64,000 nt of DNA, from assembly GCF_024139115.2 (NCBI RefSeq), contig NC_085139.1, forward strand, positions 254,482,067 through 254,546,066, in the 5' to 3' direction. The stretch is from Armigeres subalbatus (lineage: Eukaryota; Arthropoda; Insecta; Diptera; Culicidae). This document shows positions 34,330 to 46,500 of the stretch, piece after piece; the first letter of the stretch is position 1; every line of letters starts with the position of its first letter. The translations under genes were made by a program, and so were the position numbers. Under the pieces are notes generated by a model. The model searched no databases and was not told the DNA's origin. It saw only the letters and a list, made by a program, of their open reading frames with translations.

Positions 34330-34582
34330 CACAGACAAACAGACGTAACACTAGAGAAATTTCCATCGACCATGACTTCAACGACCAATTTAAATTTGAT
34401 CGATTGCGCGTTTCACAACTAGAGGCGCTAGCGTCGTAATCCTTCGAGTTTGACATTTCACTCCAGCGCCTTCTGGTGACAATGTCATACGAAACATTGT
34501 TTCGTGCAACATGCTCGCAAGATGGTGGTAGAGGAGTTGGGCGATGGATTTTTCGATTTCGAGTTACGTCTGTTTGTCTGTG
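34330..34582. mobile_element. MITE with CACAGACAAACAGACG ends, 253 bp
   Basis: Terminal inverted repeats CACAGACAAACAGACGTAAC (20 bases, perfect) and a 7-bp target duplication ATTATAA (34323-34329, 34583-34589). Confidence 0.85.
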
Positions 34583-34870
34583 ATTATAATTTGCTTTTCT
34601 CTTGATGTGCAATTCCGCTCGAGCTAGAAGTGCGGCTCAAACAGCTGAATTGAAAAAAGTAACGATCCAAAGTCCGTTTTGTCAAATTTCTGCTATAATG
34701 TTGCCTACATTTGCATAATGTCCGTTAAGCAACTGTGGTTTAACTATGTTTAAGATTTTTTGAGAGATTTGCTTGGAAGGACAATTTGTTGAGATACCGA
34801 AACTACACAATCGAAGAAATGAACCAACACACTTAGATCATTTCACAGATTTCGGTGAATTTTGCTTCAA

Positions 34871-34988
34871 TTCACCGAAATCTCAACAGCAGATTTGTTC
34901 GGCGATTTTTCCTTTGTTCAACTGTCAAAACTACCGAAAATCAGTAAAATTATTCACCGAACAGTTCTGCTGTTGAGATTTCGGTGAA
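34871..34988. mobile_element. fold-back MITE with TTCACCGAAATCTC ends
   Basis: A perfect inverted repeat of about 22 bases, TTCACCGAAATCTCAACAGC, closes at 34871 and 34988. A further inverted copy of the GATTTCGGTGAA motif lies outside on the left (34847-34859), so the true element may reach 34834. Confidence 0.65.
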
Positions 34989-35124
34989 ATTTCACAGAAA
35001 TCTGCGATTTACCTATAGTTTTTTTTATCAAAGCAATCTGTTCAAACCTAGGATAATAAATTACTAATTCCTTTGTTATAACCTGTAGTAAATATCAAGT
35101 TGATTTATTATTCGCTGCGATAGG

Positions 35125-37065
35125 ATGGATCTGCAGAATTCCACGAAACTCAACAACTCCAACTATGAAGCATGGAAGCTTCCTACCGAAGCGCTGTTGA
35201 TCAGAGAGAGTTTACGGACGTATGCCAAATGGTTCGGCGGCGGTTGCATACTACAAACTTCGAGACGCGTCCTGTGATTTTTCAAACCACAAACCATTTT
35301 CCGACGGTCTCCGAGACGCGTCTTGTGATTTTTCAAACCACAAGCCATTCTCCGACGGTCTTCGAGACGCACATTGCGATTTTGCAAACTAAAATATATT
35401 ACTCGTCACAATTCAACCACTTGAATTTAACATCACCTCATGAAATCAACGGCAGGTTCCGGAAAATAGACTGGCAGGATCGCCATAATGTGTGGCCCTA
35501 TTAATGGCCGGAACGAAGTTATGACAGCGACTCTCCGTGGATGCTTGTGCACGCCGCGGATATCTGACTAGAAGAGGCAGAGTCATGGCTTGCGCCGATT
35601 GAGACGCTGAGGTATGAATTTATAAAGGCATTTTACTCAAACCCCACAGTACCCTGGCAAAATGAGGTGAAGGTAACTTAAAAACACAAGCTACAATTCT
35701 GCTGCCACTTTTAGCATTTTTGACGAGTAATTTTGCGCAATCCAAGCTACGAAGACTCCAAACGAAGCGTGGTTATCGTTGGCCAAGCACTAGAAAAAGC
35801 AACGCCCTCTACACGGGTTTCATTGCTGCAACGGATGTGCGAATCCCGATCCCTGGAAGGTGATAATATGGGCGACCGTCTCACAAAATGGTGGATCTGT
35901 ACAAGAAACTGGGCAGTACAGGAGAGGACCTAGAAAATACACCAAATACACCAATAAACATATCGTTGCCTTTATCTTTCGGGGGCTGCCCAAATTATTC
36001 AACACATTGACAACGGTTCCGGAAACACGTGCAGACGACAACTCACCACCTCATGTTAAACGAGCAAACAAAATCAAAATTCAAATCGGGGATCAGCACT
36101 GAAAGTGGCTTGTAGAAAGCTCATCGTGTATCATTTTTGCAAGCAACCTGGCCGATACGTTATTGAAATGTGTCGGAGTAGTGGCCAGATGCCAGGATGC
36201 ATCCAAGATTTTGGAGCTGCAAATACGGCCGTTATCTCCTGAATCATCTTTCCTCTCGAGCTGTGACATACACGCCGTTTGAGCTCTGGTGAGCCAACTG
36301 TTTCCCATCTAAAGATGTTCGGGTGCAAATCTTTTGTCCACGTAGCTAAGGAAAAATAAAGCAAACTCCACGATCAGGCGAAGGAAATTGCAGTCGTCAG
36401 CTATTCCAATAACTAGAAGGTATACAGGTTCATCGACAAGACCACAAACAAGTTGGTAGTCTGCCGAAATATTCGCTTCGTTGAGGAGGAGTTCGTCCAA
36501 CCCGGTACCGCCGTTCCCAATCTAAAGGAGAAGTCATTCGAAAACATTTAGCAACCATCGTTGCTCTAAATGCCAGAAGTCAGTCAAGAAATACCTGTCG
36601 AACCAATAAACTGTTCGGAAGAAACTGGAGACAACGATATAAACTAAAACTCAACCGATAGACTTTAGCTCCGGTGTGACGAGTCTGTTCATGAAGAATT
36701 GGAAGAAACTATTGTGAGAAGATCCGACCGTTCAAACAAGAGTGTCGCTCCACAGTGAGAGTAAGAGAAGGAGATCCATTCGCATCGTCTCAATTCTGCT
36801 TTGACAGTAGGAGCTCTTCCACCTGGACGGAAGGCCATTGGTTCTAAATGGTTGTTCAAATGCAAGCTGGACGAAACATGGAAGCGTCACACCTTACAAG
36901 GCGAGCCTGGTCGCGCAAGGGTCAGAAGTTTGGCACTAGCCAGGTGTTTTCTCCGGTGGTAAAACAGGTAAATTTTTGAACTCTGCTAACCATTGCCACT
37001 CGTCGTCAACTTTGAGTCAAGCACGTAGACATCGAAACAACCTATTTATACGAAAGTTACTTCAA
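35125..37065 (+). pseudogene. decayed Ty1/copia retrotransposon
   Basis: Pieces in copia order. Gag start at the ATG 35125: KLNNSNYEAWKLPTEALLIR, the usual copia gag N-terminus. Later gag: VSLLQRMCESRSLEGDNMGD near 35830. The end of integrase near 36300: VSHLKMFGCKSFVHVAKEK, then VYRFIDKTTNKLVVCRNIRF near 36420. Start of RT near 36820: LPPGRKAIGSKWLFKCKLDE, then about 37040 DIETTYLYES. Stops and frameshifts are frequent; the protease, most of the integrase and the RT catalytic box are gone. No LTRs were found. The right end is cut by an RTE fragment at about 37066. The gag is broken by a 51-bp tandem repeat. Confidence 0.8.
35259..35395 (+). repeat. 51-bp tandem repeat inside copia gag
   Basis: Units start TTCGAGACGCG at 35259, 35310 and 35361; 2.7 copies. 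The period is a multiple of three, so the frame stays open across it. Confidence 0.8.
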
Positions 37066-38176
37066 ACGTCAGGACATATCGTGGCGCTAACATCGACTCT
37101 GACCACTATCTGGTGATGGTTCAACTGCGCCCAAAACTATCCGTCATCAACAATGTTCGGTACCGACGACCGCCGCGGTACGACTTAGAGCGACTGACGC
37201 AACCTGAAGCAGCATCGTTGCCGGAAGAGGGTGAGCTCGATGGGGCCCCTCTTGAGGACTGCTGGAATACAGTCAAAGCAGCCATTAACGACGCAGCGGA
37301 GAACATCGTCGGGTATATGGGACGAAGTCGACAGAACGATTGGTTCAACGAAGAGTGCAGACTGATTCTGGTACCCGGCAGAACGTGGAACGTTATAGAC
37401 GGAAGCGGAGACAGTAGACCCGCCTTTTTCAGGAGAAGAAACACCGTCTGGAAGAAGCGGAGTGCGAGGAAATGGAACAGCTGCGCCGTTCTCAAGAAAG
37501 ACGCAAGTTCTATCACAAGCTCAACACATCCCGCAAAGGCTTCGTGCCGCGAGCCGAAATGTGCAGGAATAAGGATGGGAGCATCTTGACGGACGAACGT
37601 GTGTTGATCGAAAGATGGAAGCAGCACTAAGAGGAACATTTAAATGGCGCTGAGAGTACAGGCAGTGAAAGTCAAGGCAGCGGAGGAGATGACTACGTCA
37701 GTTCAGCGGACGATGGAAGCCAACCAGCCCCTACTTTGAGGAAAGTTAAGGATGCCATCCAACAGCTAAAGACCAATAAAGCAGCTGGTGAGGATGGTAT
37801 AGGAGCTGAGCTCATCAAGATGGGCCCGAAAAAGCTAGCCACTTGCTTGAACAAACGATAGTCAGAATCTGGGAAACTGAACAGCTACCGGAGGAGTGGA
37901 AGGAAGGGGTTATATGCCCCATCCACTAGAAAGGCGATGGACTTTCGTGCCTGTTGTTCAACATTGCCGGTGTACGATTTTCAACAGATCCAGTCAAATT
38001 ATTTGTTTCGCGGATGATATCGGCCGAACATTTGCAAAGGTGGCAGAACTGTACACCCGCCTGAAACAACAGAAGATGGACTGGTGGTGAATGCATCGAA
38101 GACAAAGCTAGTGGGTGGAACCGAGCGCGACAGGGCCCGCCTGGGAAGCAATGTTACGATAGATGGGGATAGACTG
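37066..38176 (+). pseudogene. RTE-like fragment, subfamily A
   Basis: It starts in the endonuclease end (ANIDSDHYLVMVQLRPKLS), goes through the linker (NDWFNEECRLI) to the RT start (NKAAGEDGIGAELIKMG near 37780), jumps to LSCLLFNIAG near 37945, and ends near GGTERDRARLGSNVTIDGDR. The catalytic RT core is deleted, and a TAA stop lies at 37628. Its sequence differs clearly from the subfamily at 2.2 kb. Confidence 0.85.
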
Positions 38177-39221
38177 AGGAACTGTACCGCGCTAATAACA
38201 CACGAAAGTTCTATGAGAAGTTAAACCGTTCTCGTAAGGGCTACGTGCCACAGCCCGATATGTGTAAGGACATAAACCTTCTTACAAACGAGCGTGAGGT
38301 GATCCAAATGTGGCGGCAGCACTACGAAGAGCACCTGAATGGCGATATGGCAGACAACGGTGGCGTTATGGTAATGAACCTAGGAGCACGCGCGCAGGAC
38401 ATGCGACTTCCGGCTCCGAATCTCTAGGAAATCCAAGAGAAGATCAGCCGGCTGAAAAACAACAAAGCCCCTGGAGTTGACCAAATACCAGGAGAGCTGT
38501 TTAAACACGTTGGTGAGGCACTGGCTAGAGCGCTGCACTGGTTGATTACCAAGGTTTGGGAGGATGAGGTTCTGCCGCAAAAGTGGAAGGTGTCGTGTGT
38601 CCCATCTACAAAAAGGCCGATAAGCTGGATTGTAGCAACTACCGCGCAATCACATTGTTGAACGCCACCTAGTCTTCCAAATGTTATACCGCCGACTAAC
38701 ACCAATTGCCAGAGAGTTCATGGGGCTGTACCAGGCCGGATTTATGGGTAAACGCTTTAACACAGACCAGGTGTTCGCCGTATGTCAGGTAATGCAGAAA
38801 TGCCTCGAAAACAACGTATCCACACATCATCTATTCATCGAATTCAAAGCCGCATATGATACAATCGATCGGGGCCAGCTATGGCAGCTAATGCACGAAA
38901 ACGGATTTCCGGATAAACTGATACGGTTGATCAAGGCGACGATGGATCGGGTGATGTGCGTAGTTCGAGTTTCAGGGGCATTCTCGAGTCCCTTCGAAAC
39001 GCGCAGAAGGTTACGGCAAGATGATGGTCTTTCGTGTCTGCTATTCAACATCGCTTTGGAGGGAGTAATACGAAGGGTAGGGATTGACACGAGTGGTACG
39101 ATTTTCACGAAGTCCGTTCAGGTTTCGCCGACGGCATTGATATCATGGCACGTAGCTTTGAAATGATGGAGGAAGCCTACATCAGACTGAAAAGTGAAGC
39201 TAAACGGATTGGACTAGTCAT
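38177..39221 (+). pseudogene. RTE-like fragment, subfamily B (same as the 2.2-kb copy)
   Basis: Very similar to 3115-4300. It includes TRKFYEKLNRSRKGYVPQPD, KNNKAPGVDQIPGELFK, YQAGFMGKRFNTDQVF, LFIEFKAAYDT (the catalytic Asp of LFIDFKAAYD reads Glu here) and FSSPFETRRRLRQDDG. It has a TAG after APNL at 38425 and frameshifts near 38590. It passes through the position of the MITE at 4038 without an insert. Similarity ends at about 39221, before the FADD box is complete. Confidence 0.88.
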
Positions 39222-39557
39222 CACAACTTTACAACAACTGCATGAATTTTCTTCGTTGCTCCAGCAATTTTGTTCGTTATAATCTCCAACAGCTTTATAG
39301 ATCAAGAATTAATTATGTATCACGAAAAAAATATGTATTGCCCCACGAATATAAAAAGCCAATGAATCCAACAATGTCTTGAAAATAAATTATTAATAAA
39401 CTATTAAATGAAAATAAAATATTATCTAAATATCATTAATTCAAGCCATCGCGATTTTCTTTCAAACGGAAAAAGCAGAAACTACTATTTTTTTTATTAT
39501 ACTGTTTTTTTCCACAGTGCGATAGATCCGGTAAAAGTTAAATCCAATGGTATAGAA
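39222..39557. other. AT-rich spacer between RTE fragment and hAT element
   Basis: No recognisable content; includes the left copy of the hAT target duplication (39550-39557). Confidence 0.4.
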
Positions 39558-41177
39558 CAGCGGTTCTCAACCTTTTCCTTTAGTGGTACCCTTTCGAGCT
39601 TTTCCATTTCTTGAGGTACCCCCTATATTTTTTCGTAAAAAAATAATAAGCGTAACTCTCAAGATATATGCAAAATGGACCGGAAACTAACGGGATATAT
39701 GGTTCTCCAAAAAGTTGTCTGAAACGATCGTTATCCCGAACCTCTTAAAAGGAGGCTTCTAAGCATGTTGCAAGGACGCTTCTCACCTCCTTGAAAGGAG
39801 GTTTTCAAGCCACTCGATAGAATAATTCCAAAACTCTTGAAAGAAGGCATCCGAACTCATTTGAAAGTAGGTGTTCGAGCCTCCTGAAAAGAGGCTTCCG
39901 AGCCTTTTAAAAGAAGGTTTCCGAGCTTCTTGGAACAAGGTTTCTAAGCCTCTTGACAGAAGGTTTTTGAGCCTCTTGAAAATAACTCTCCGATCAGCTT
40001 AAAAGCCGACTTTCAAGCCTCTTGAAAGAAGTCTTTCGAGCCTCTTAAATGGTGGCGTCTGAGCATCTTCAAAGGAGGCTTCCAAGTCTGTTATAGGGAA
40101 ACTCCCAAGCCTCTTAAAGAGAGCATCTTGAAAGTAGGCATTGGAGTTTTTTAAAAGGAAGCGTACGAACCTCTTGAATATAGGTTTACGAGCCTCTTGA
40201 AAAGAGGCTTCCAAGCATCTTTAAAAGAGGCTTCAAAGTCTTTTGAGGGGATACTCCCAAGCCTCTTAAAGAGAGCCTCTTTAAAGGAGGCTTCCGGGTT
40301 TCTTTATAGTAGGCTTCCGAGCTTTTTGAAAGGAGGCTTGCGAGCCTCCTGAAAGGAGACTTCCAAGCCTCTTGAAAAAAGAATTCTAAGCCTCCCAAGT
40401 CTATTGAAAGGAGACTCTCAAGCCTCTTGAAAGGAAATTTCCAAGCCTCTTGAAAGTAGGCTTCCTAGGTTTACTAACTTCTTGAAAGCAGGCTTCCGAG
40501 CCTCTTGAAACAAGGCTTCCAAGCATCTTGAATGTAGGCATTTAAGCCTCTTGCAAGGAGGCTTCCGAGATCCTTGAAGAGAGGCTTCCGAGTCTTTTGA
40601 AAAGAGGCTTCTGAATCTATTGAAAGGAGGATCCCAAGCCTTTTGAAAGGGAGGCTCCTAAGCCTCGTGAAAGGAGGCTTCCATGTCCCCTGAAAGGAGG
40701 CTCTCTTGAAAAAAAGACTTCCAAGTCTCTTAAGAGAAGTCTTCCAAATTTCTTGCAACGTAACTACTGAGCTTTCCAGAAAAAAAGCTTTCATGTCTCT
40801 CAAATGGAGGCTTTCGTCTTTAGATTCTTGATTTTAATTCAGAAATATATTCTTAACATATTATTCAACATTTTGTCTCGATCAGGTAGATTGCATTGAA
40901 GATTTTTAAAATTTGTTTATTCGACGATTTGTGCCTTTGATCTTTTATCCCACAGCTCTTTATACACTGTCGCTTGGAAAATTGAAATCTTTGATTTACT
41001 GAACGCCATACATATTATGTACAATACAGTCTTAGAATCAAAAATTATCAGAACTATATCAGAAAGTTTTTATTGAAATTTTTACACATTCGCCATTACG
41101 CATTTTGGTCCAAGGTACCCCCTAGGGCCAGCGAAGGTACCCCCAGGGGTACATGTACCCCAGGTTGAGAACCGCTG
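39558..41177. mobile_element. non-autonomous hAT-type transposon, 1620 bp, repeat-filled
   Basis: Perfect 16-base terminal inverted repeats CAGCGGTTCTCAACCT and an exact 8-bp duplication GTATAGAA (39550-39557, 41178-41185): both are hAT hallmarks. GGTACCCCC motifs lie just inside each end. There is no transposase. From about 39740 to 40815 the interior is a decayed tandem array of TCTTGAAAGGAGGCTTCCGA-type units, the same motif as the pure array at 46740-48758. Confidence 0.93.
39740..40815 (+). repeat. decayed GAGGCTT minisatellite inside the hAT element
   Basis: Roughly 45 units of 21-24 bases with many substitutions; consensus close to GCCTCTTGAAAGGAGGCTTC. Confidence 0.85.
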
Positions 41178-41185
41178 GTATAGAA

Positions 41186-41524
41186 GGACAAAGGTTAAGA
41201 AGGATGTCTCATGCTTGCTTAATAATCTACTATTCAAACTCAATTCAACCACCCTTTTAGAGCATCACGTGATAGTCGAACAGAGAATATTGAGAATCAT
41301 TAGTTCAGCACATTGATAAACTTACCCAATGTGCTGAAATGTGATAAAATTAAAACGTTAGTTCGATGTCAAATAAAGGTGGTAAACAAATAAGTAGGCC
41401 AAGCCGAATATTAGTTGGATCAAATGCTGAGATGAAATCTGTCTAGCGAATTATTCAGCATCTATTTTATTCAGCTATTTATAAGCAATAATTCAACTTA
41501 GATGCTTATTTGTAGCTTGTCGTT
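41186..41524. other. AT-rich spacer
   Basis: No gene or repeat recognised. Confidence 0.35.
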
Positions 41525-41840
41525 GTTTCTTGGGGTGGAGGAGGCGAATGAACCACGAGTTGCATCAGCTGTTGGGAGAACCATCCCTCGTTCACACCGC
41601 AAAAATCGGAAGACTGCGGTGGGCCGGGCAGGTAGCCAGAATGTCGGACAGTAATCCGGTGAAAATGGTTCTCGACAACGATCTGACGGGGACAAGGAAG
41701 CAAGGTGCACAGTGGGCAAGGTGGATCGATCAGGTCAGGACGATTTGCGAACCCTCCGCAGACTGCGAGGCTGGCGAAGTGCAGCCATGGGCCGAACTGA
41801 ATGGAGAAGACTTTTACGTATTGCACAGGTCACTCGAGTA
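41525..41840 (+). pseudogene. RTE subfamily B, C-terminal fragment
   Basis: It matches 4658-4960: RMNHELHQLLGEPSLVHTAK, SDNPVKMVLDND-like residues, then QWARWIDQVRTICEPS. It lies beyond the hAT element in the same orientation as 38177-39221, so both may come from one insertion, with the FADD region lost. Confidence 0.85.
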
Positions 41841-41844
41841 ATAA

Positions 41845-42059
41845 AAAAAATGACCGGACTATCGAGGTTTCTTTCGTTAATCCGGCTGCCAAATCCATAC
41901 AAATGAACCAAAACAAAATCACAGCACAAATTTGAAAACTGACAGCATAATGTGTTTAAATGGGTGTTGTTACTTTTTAATCCGGAAAATTCCGAATTAG
42001 CGAGATCCGGACTAACGAGTCGTCGGATTAGTGAGGTCCGGATAAGCGGGGGGATACTG
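41845..42059. mobile_element. Tigger/pogo-like element, one end only
   Basis: The right end reads, inverted, CAGTATCCCCCCGCTTATCC, next to TA (42060-42061). Repeated TCCGGA, CTAATCCG and GTTAGTCCGG motifs follow inward. A matching left terminus was not found, so it is probably truncated. Confidence 0.55.
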
Positions 42060-42103
42060 TACTTGGGAATACTAGCAATTGAGCAATTGAGTGATAGAAG
42101 ATT

Positions 42104-42309
42104 CAAAAGATAGGTATTTTAGTTACAAGATAAAGATTTTCGCCGTCGTCGCTGTGCGGAATATCTTTTGCTGGCGAGGATAGGGTGCTAAATGTCAATG
42201 AAGGAAAAGTACATACGATTTAACAGTTTGGTACCCAACATGTATCGGACAGCAGAACAAAGGGAACCGAAGCGACAAACTTTATCTTGTAACTAAAGTA
42301 TCTTTTGTA
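42104..42309. mobile_element. MITE, CAAAAGATA family, copy 2 (both ends)
   Basis: The left end TTTAGTTACAAGATAAAG (from about 42118) and its exact inverse at the right end (about 42278-42297) close a fold-back element; the outer CAAAAGATA is also inverted. Confidence 0.75.
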
Positions 42310-44935
42310 TAGTCTAATTCGTATCACGACATCTGCAACTCAATCTGTATTAGACTTAAATATTTGTATCTTGAGCAAACATTATAAAAATCAATCACAA
42401 TATTAGAGTTTTCAAACCGTTCCGTTCATCTGGCAGCGGAAATTGAAACTAGTGCCATAATAAATAATAGTCGGGAAATTGGTCGAATCTCTCATCTACA
42501 TAGAAATTTAGTCTTCTAGGTGCGTAAAAACACGCGCAACGTCCACTAAACACAATGGGCTATTGTGCCATTTTCGATATTGTTTATTCCTTTTGCTGTT
42601 ACATTTCTTCATCGCTACAGTGAACACACTTATGAAACCGAAGCTGGTAATTAAACGCGCACATGAATGTGTATTGTGTGTTGTTTGATCTCTGCATTGG
42701 TGATTCGTGTTTATTGTATTGTAAGTCAATCTATACATGTGTGTATCTGTAGTTATGCCCAAGTGCGTTTTTGCAAACACTACATTTCTTGCTGTTTACT
42801 TTGTTCAATGTCGTCATGTTAACCTTCTTTCCTCTAATGCCTAGTTTTGCGTTCGCAATTTCAGCTCTGCTGTTTGGCACATTATCGTCAACGAGCATAT
42901 ATAATACCCATCCCATTCCGTTGCACTACTTGTCTGTTAATATCTACAGTTTTGTAACAATAAATATTTAATAATTATACACAGTCGATAATAAACTCGC
43001 TCGCACAATTCCTCACACTCTCAATGATAGAACCAAAAGTAACATTCACACGCATTGTGTAAGTATGTTCTAAGCATTAGCAGTAGCCCTAAACAAATAT
43101 GTTAACCCATGTCGTTATCATATAGTAACGTAACTGTTTACGTACACAACAATCAGGAAACAAATTCTGCTCAGGAAAATCCTCCCACAAAGTTTAGGTT
43201 ATTTTTTTTCAGTTTCTAGTTGAAGAGCGGTTTTTTTTTTCTCATTCTCTGTTTGCGCTTTCCTGTTCAGGTCAGGTTTGGTTTGTTCCGTTTTTTATGT
43301 TTTTGATTTCAGTTACACCGATTTCCATCGTTCCATTTCCCCAGTCCGTTGTCGTAAAGTCGTGTTTGTCGGTTTGTCTCGGTTTCGTTTTTCATACACA
43401 TTTTTTTTTACTTATTTATATTTTTCTTATTTTTTGGTTAAAAAAATGTTCTTTGGCTTATATCCTCTTCTCTGTAATTATTAGGCCTTTTTTGTAATAA
43501 TTAATATTTCCTCACTTGCACGTTATCGCTACAGTTAGGATGTTTTTCCTTGTTTTGCTAAACATAACCTGTGTACGTTTATTGAAATCTTCAAAATGCT
43601 TGAACGCAATCCAGATTAGTGTTTCGTCGATTCATTTTTTTTGCTCAATTATTTATACGTTTTCTATAAAGTTAACTGTTTATTTTCACTTTTTACCTCT
43701 TATTAAAAACCACTCAATTATATCAGTTAGGTAATTTTCTCTGTCTATTTGTGTGTGAGTGTGAATCTTGTTTAGTTTAGTAAATTACAATGCAATGAAT
43801 TAGGTTTTCATCTGTTGCGGTAGTGTAGATTTCAAACTTTAAATCTTAGTAATGCTTCTGAATTTGCCGTTCTATGTCTGCTTGCTAAGGAATTCGATCG
43901 CAATTAATCGGTGTGTTCCTAAATTCGCGCCTTCGTGTTGTATTTTATTTTATTCCTTTCTCTATATATGTAATAAGCGTAAAACGTCAAAGTATTATTT
44001 TTCATCAATATAGTTACTTATCTTTCCGTTCAATTTGTTGACGCACCTGTTTCAATGTTCTATTCTGTTTTCCATTTCGTGACATTCCAACTCAGAGTTT
44101 TTGCCATTTTGGGGATGCTTGATGCTTATTGTGCTTCGGGTTGGGTTCTAAAACAATGTACGAAAACCTATATAGTAAGCTGTGTCGAATCGTTCAAAAA
44201 CGGCGTGGTTGCTGCGATGTTTAAAAACTTGGCTTTTGTGTTTGCTTCGTACTTCGGTTATCAAAATGGTTCGTACAAAAATAAATCTCGTATGCTCGTT
44301 AAAATAAATGCTTCATTGGCAAGATGGAAAGTAAATACATGTCGAGAGAAAAGTCTCTGGCCGTTGGGACATCTGTCTTTTGTATCAATAAATGGTACGA
44401 TTGTTTCGCTTTAAAATTGAGTGGTTGTTGTATAATTGAATCAATCTTTCTCTCATTGTTTTTTGGCGGTATGTCACTCGAATATTTCCTACGTATATTA
44501 GTATAATAAACTTTATTTTTCTCCTTATGACAATAACGGTAAATAGTAAAATTGGTAAATAAATATAACAACGTTTTCCTTCTGGTATTCTTTAGCTAGC
44601 ATGTTTCCTCGTTCTTTTGCATTCATTTTTTGGACAGTTTGGATTTTATACGTGTAAAACGGTGAGTAGTGGATGCTTCATTTACGTCAGCAGTATTCAT
44701 TTTTTTTGTTATTTTTGTTTTGTGACATATTAGTGAATGCTGTGGAACAGGAATGTTCTGGTTTTTGTTTCTGTTGAATTTCATCCTCTGATTTGAAAAA
44801 TTATTTCATTTGCAAAAAAGGTACTCAGGAACACCAAAGCCTCGTTTCTATCAACATCTAGTTACGACGAGCGGAAGTTAAGACGTTTTTAAGATCTTCG
44901 TAGTCTGGTGTGGTTTTCCCAAGGTAAGAGGCTTT
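42310..44935. other. long T-rich unique-looking stretch
   Basis: About 2.6 kb without terminal-repeat elements or coding motifs, unusual in this window. The plus strand is T-rich with short uninformative open frames. Polyadenylation-type TTTATT (AATAAA on minus) is frequent. A long 3' UTR of a minus-strand gene such as Nmdar2 is one possibility, unproven. Confidence 0.3.
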
Positions 44936-44939
44936 ACTA

Positions 44940-46500
44940 AACTGGATCTGTATGCAGTTCAGATTCAACTAAGGAGTATCGGCGGTGGATACAAATCAGA
45001 TAGTACTCGAGAGTGCTGAGAAAGCGTCAAAGCATGAGCGAAGAGGAGATTGATACGATAGACGTGAAAAACGCTTTCAACAGTGCCAGCTTTGAAGTCA
45101 TCGACGCAGTGCTGCACCGAATGCGGGTTTCCCGCTATCTGTATTGTATTTTGAAACGCTACTTCCAGAGCAGAGTCTTTTTGTACAACACGAACGAAGG
45201 GCAAAAGTCGATGCGTGTTACTGCGGGAATTCCTCAGCATTCCATACTCGGCCCAACCCTCTGGAACGAGATGTATGATGGAGATTTGGCATTCCGACTG
45301 CCCAGGAAAGTGTAAATCGTGGATTTTTTCGTGTAATGGGCAAGATAATCGAAGAACTGGAGGCGTCGGTAACGGAGCCTGTATGAAGGCGTGATCGAGA
45401 ACTGGATGAATGGAGTTATTTTTTTTACTACGCCAAGTCAACGAAGACAATGAACGCAATAGGGAGGATCATGCCAAACGTTGGCGATCCAAGGTTTACC
45501 ACGAGGCGTCTGCTAGCTAGCTTCTCGTTATCGATACTACGGTGTGGGGTTCCTGTTAGGGGGAATGCACTGCAGACCAAGTGGAACCGTGCAAAGCTGA
45601 AAAGTGTATTCTGCCTTATGGTCATACGAGTCGCAAGCGTGTACAGAACGATCCTATAGGAAGCAGTATGCATTATTGTTGGGATGCTACCCATCTGAAC
45701 CACCCTGAAGGAAGATGTCGAGTGTTATCAGCGGAGAGACACCAGAAACGTAAAAAAGACGTTACATCCTGAAGCATCCATGGCCCGACAGGAACTGCAT
45801 CGGGTGAAAGTTTACTTCGCCCTGCGCTGAAAAGCCGTTCGATGACGAGGTGACAGCAGGAATGGGACAGCACGGAGAAAGGAAGATGGGCCCCCACCGG
45901 TTCATACCAAACCTGTCGGTATGGCTTTCACCTGACGCAATTCCTGTCGGGCCATAGATGCTTCAGGAAGTATCTACATTGGTTCGGCCACACTATTTCA
46001 CCATTGTGTACAATGTGTGGAAACGTTGAAGAGACGTCGGGACACTTCGTATATCTAAGGTTAAGGTTTATGGCAGTACGAAAGGAAATACCTGGTTTGA
46101 GAACATCGTTGAAAAAAAAATTGTCGACATACGACAGCGTAGTCTCGCGCATACTATCCGAATTGAAAAGGAAATGGCGTAACGATCAACAAGAATCGGT
46201 GTTGGGAGAACTTCTTTCGTCGGGGAACTCTCCGTCAACGTATGATAGATCCGGGGGCTAGACCGAGGTCGTCAGGATACTATTGAATCTTAAACCCTGC
46301 TTCATCGGAATCATTGAGCCAACTTCTTCGCCGGGGAATTCACTCTGGGAGTAGGGTCAGGGTGTTAGACCGAGTATATTACGAAGAATCAGCTGTTTTA
46401 AGTCGCCTAGGCACCAGCCACTTCAAAGTACACCGACGTCAAGACTGTTCAACAGCACAACAAGCCTTCTTCTCCGTAGTAAGCAGATTGGTAGAGTAGA
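44940..46500 (+). pseudogene. R1/LOA-like reverse transcriptase and C-terminal domain, broken
   Basis: RT motif A is IDVKNAFNSASFEVID near 45060, followed by VTAGIPQHSILGPTLWNEM near 45220. The frame stops at 45313 and the part with the FADD box is missing: the next block is AIGRIMPNVGDPRF near 45455, then RLLASFSLSILRCGVPVRGN. Further pieces include FLSGHRCFRKYLHWFGH near 45945 and a Cys-His tail CTMCGNVEETSGHFVYL near 46010. These order and motifs fit R1/LOA-type mosquito LINEs. Several stops and shifts make it dead. Confidence 0.85.

Noticed and set aside
41845..42059. Complete pogo-type element
   Set aside because: Only the right terminus is convincing; no matching left end or second TA border was found.
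42771..44414. Several hydrophobic plus-strand frames as membrane proteins
   Set aside because: T-rich DNA yields Phe/Leu-rich frames by chance; no domain, codon bias or splice sites.
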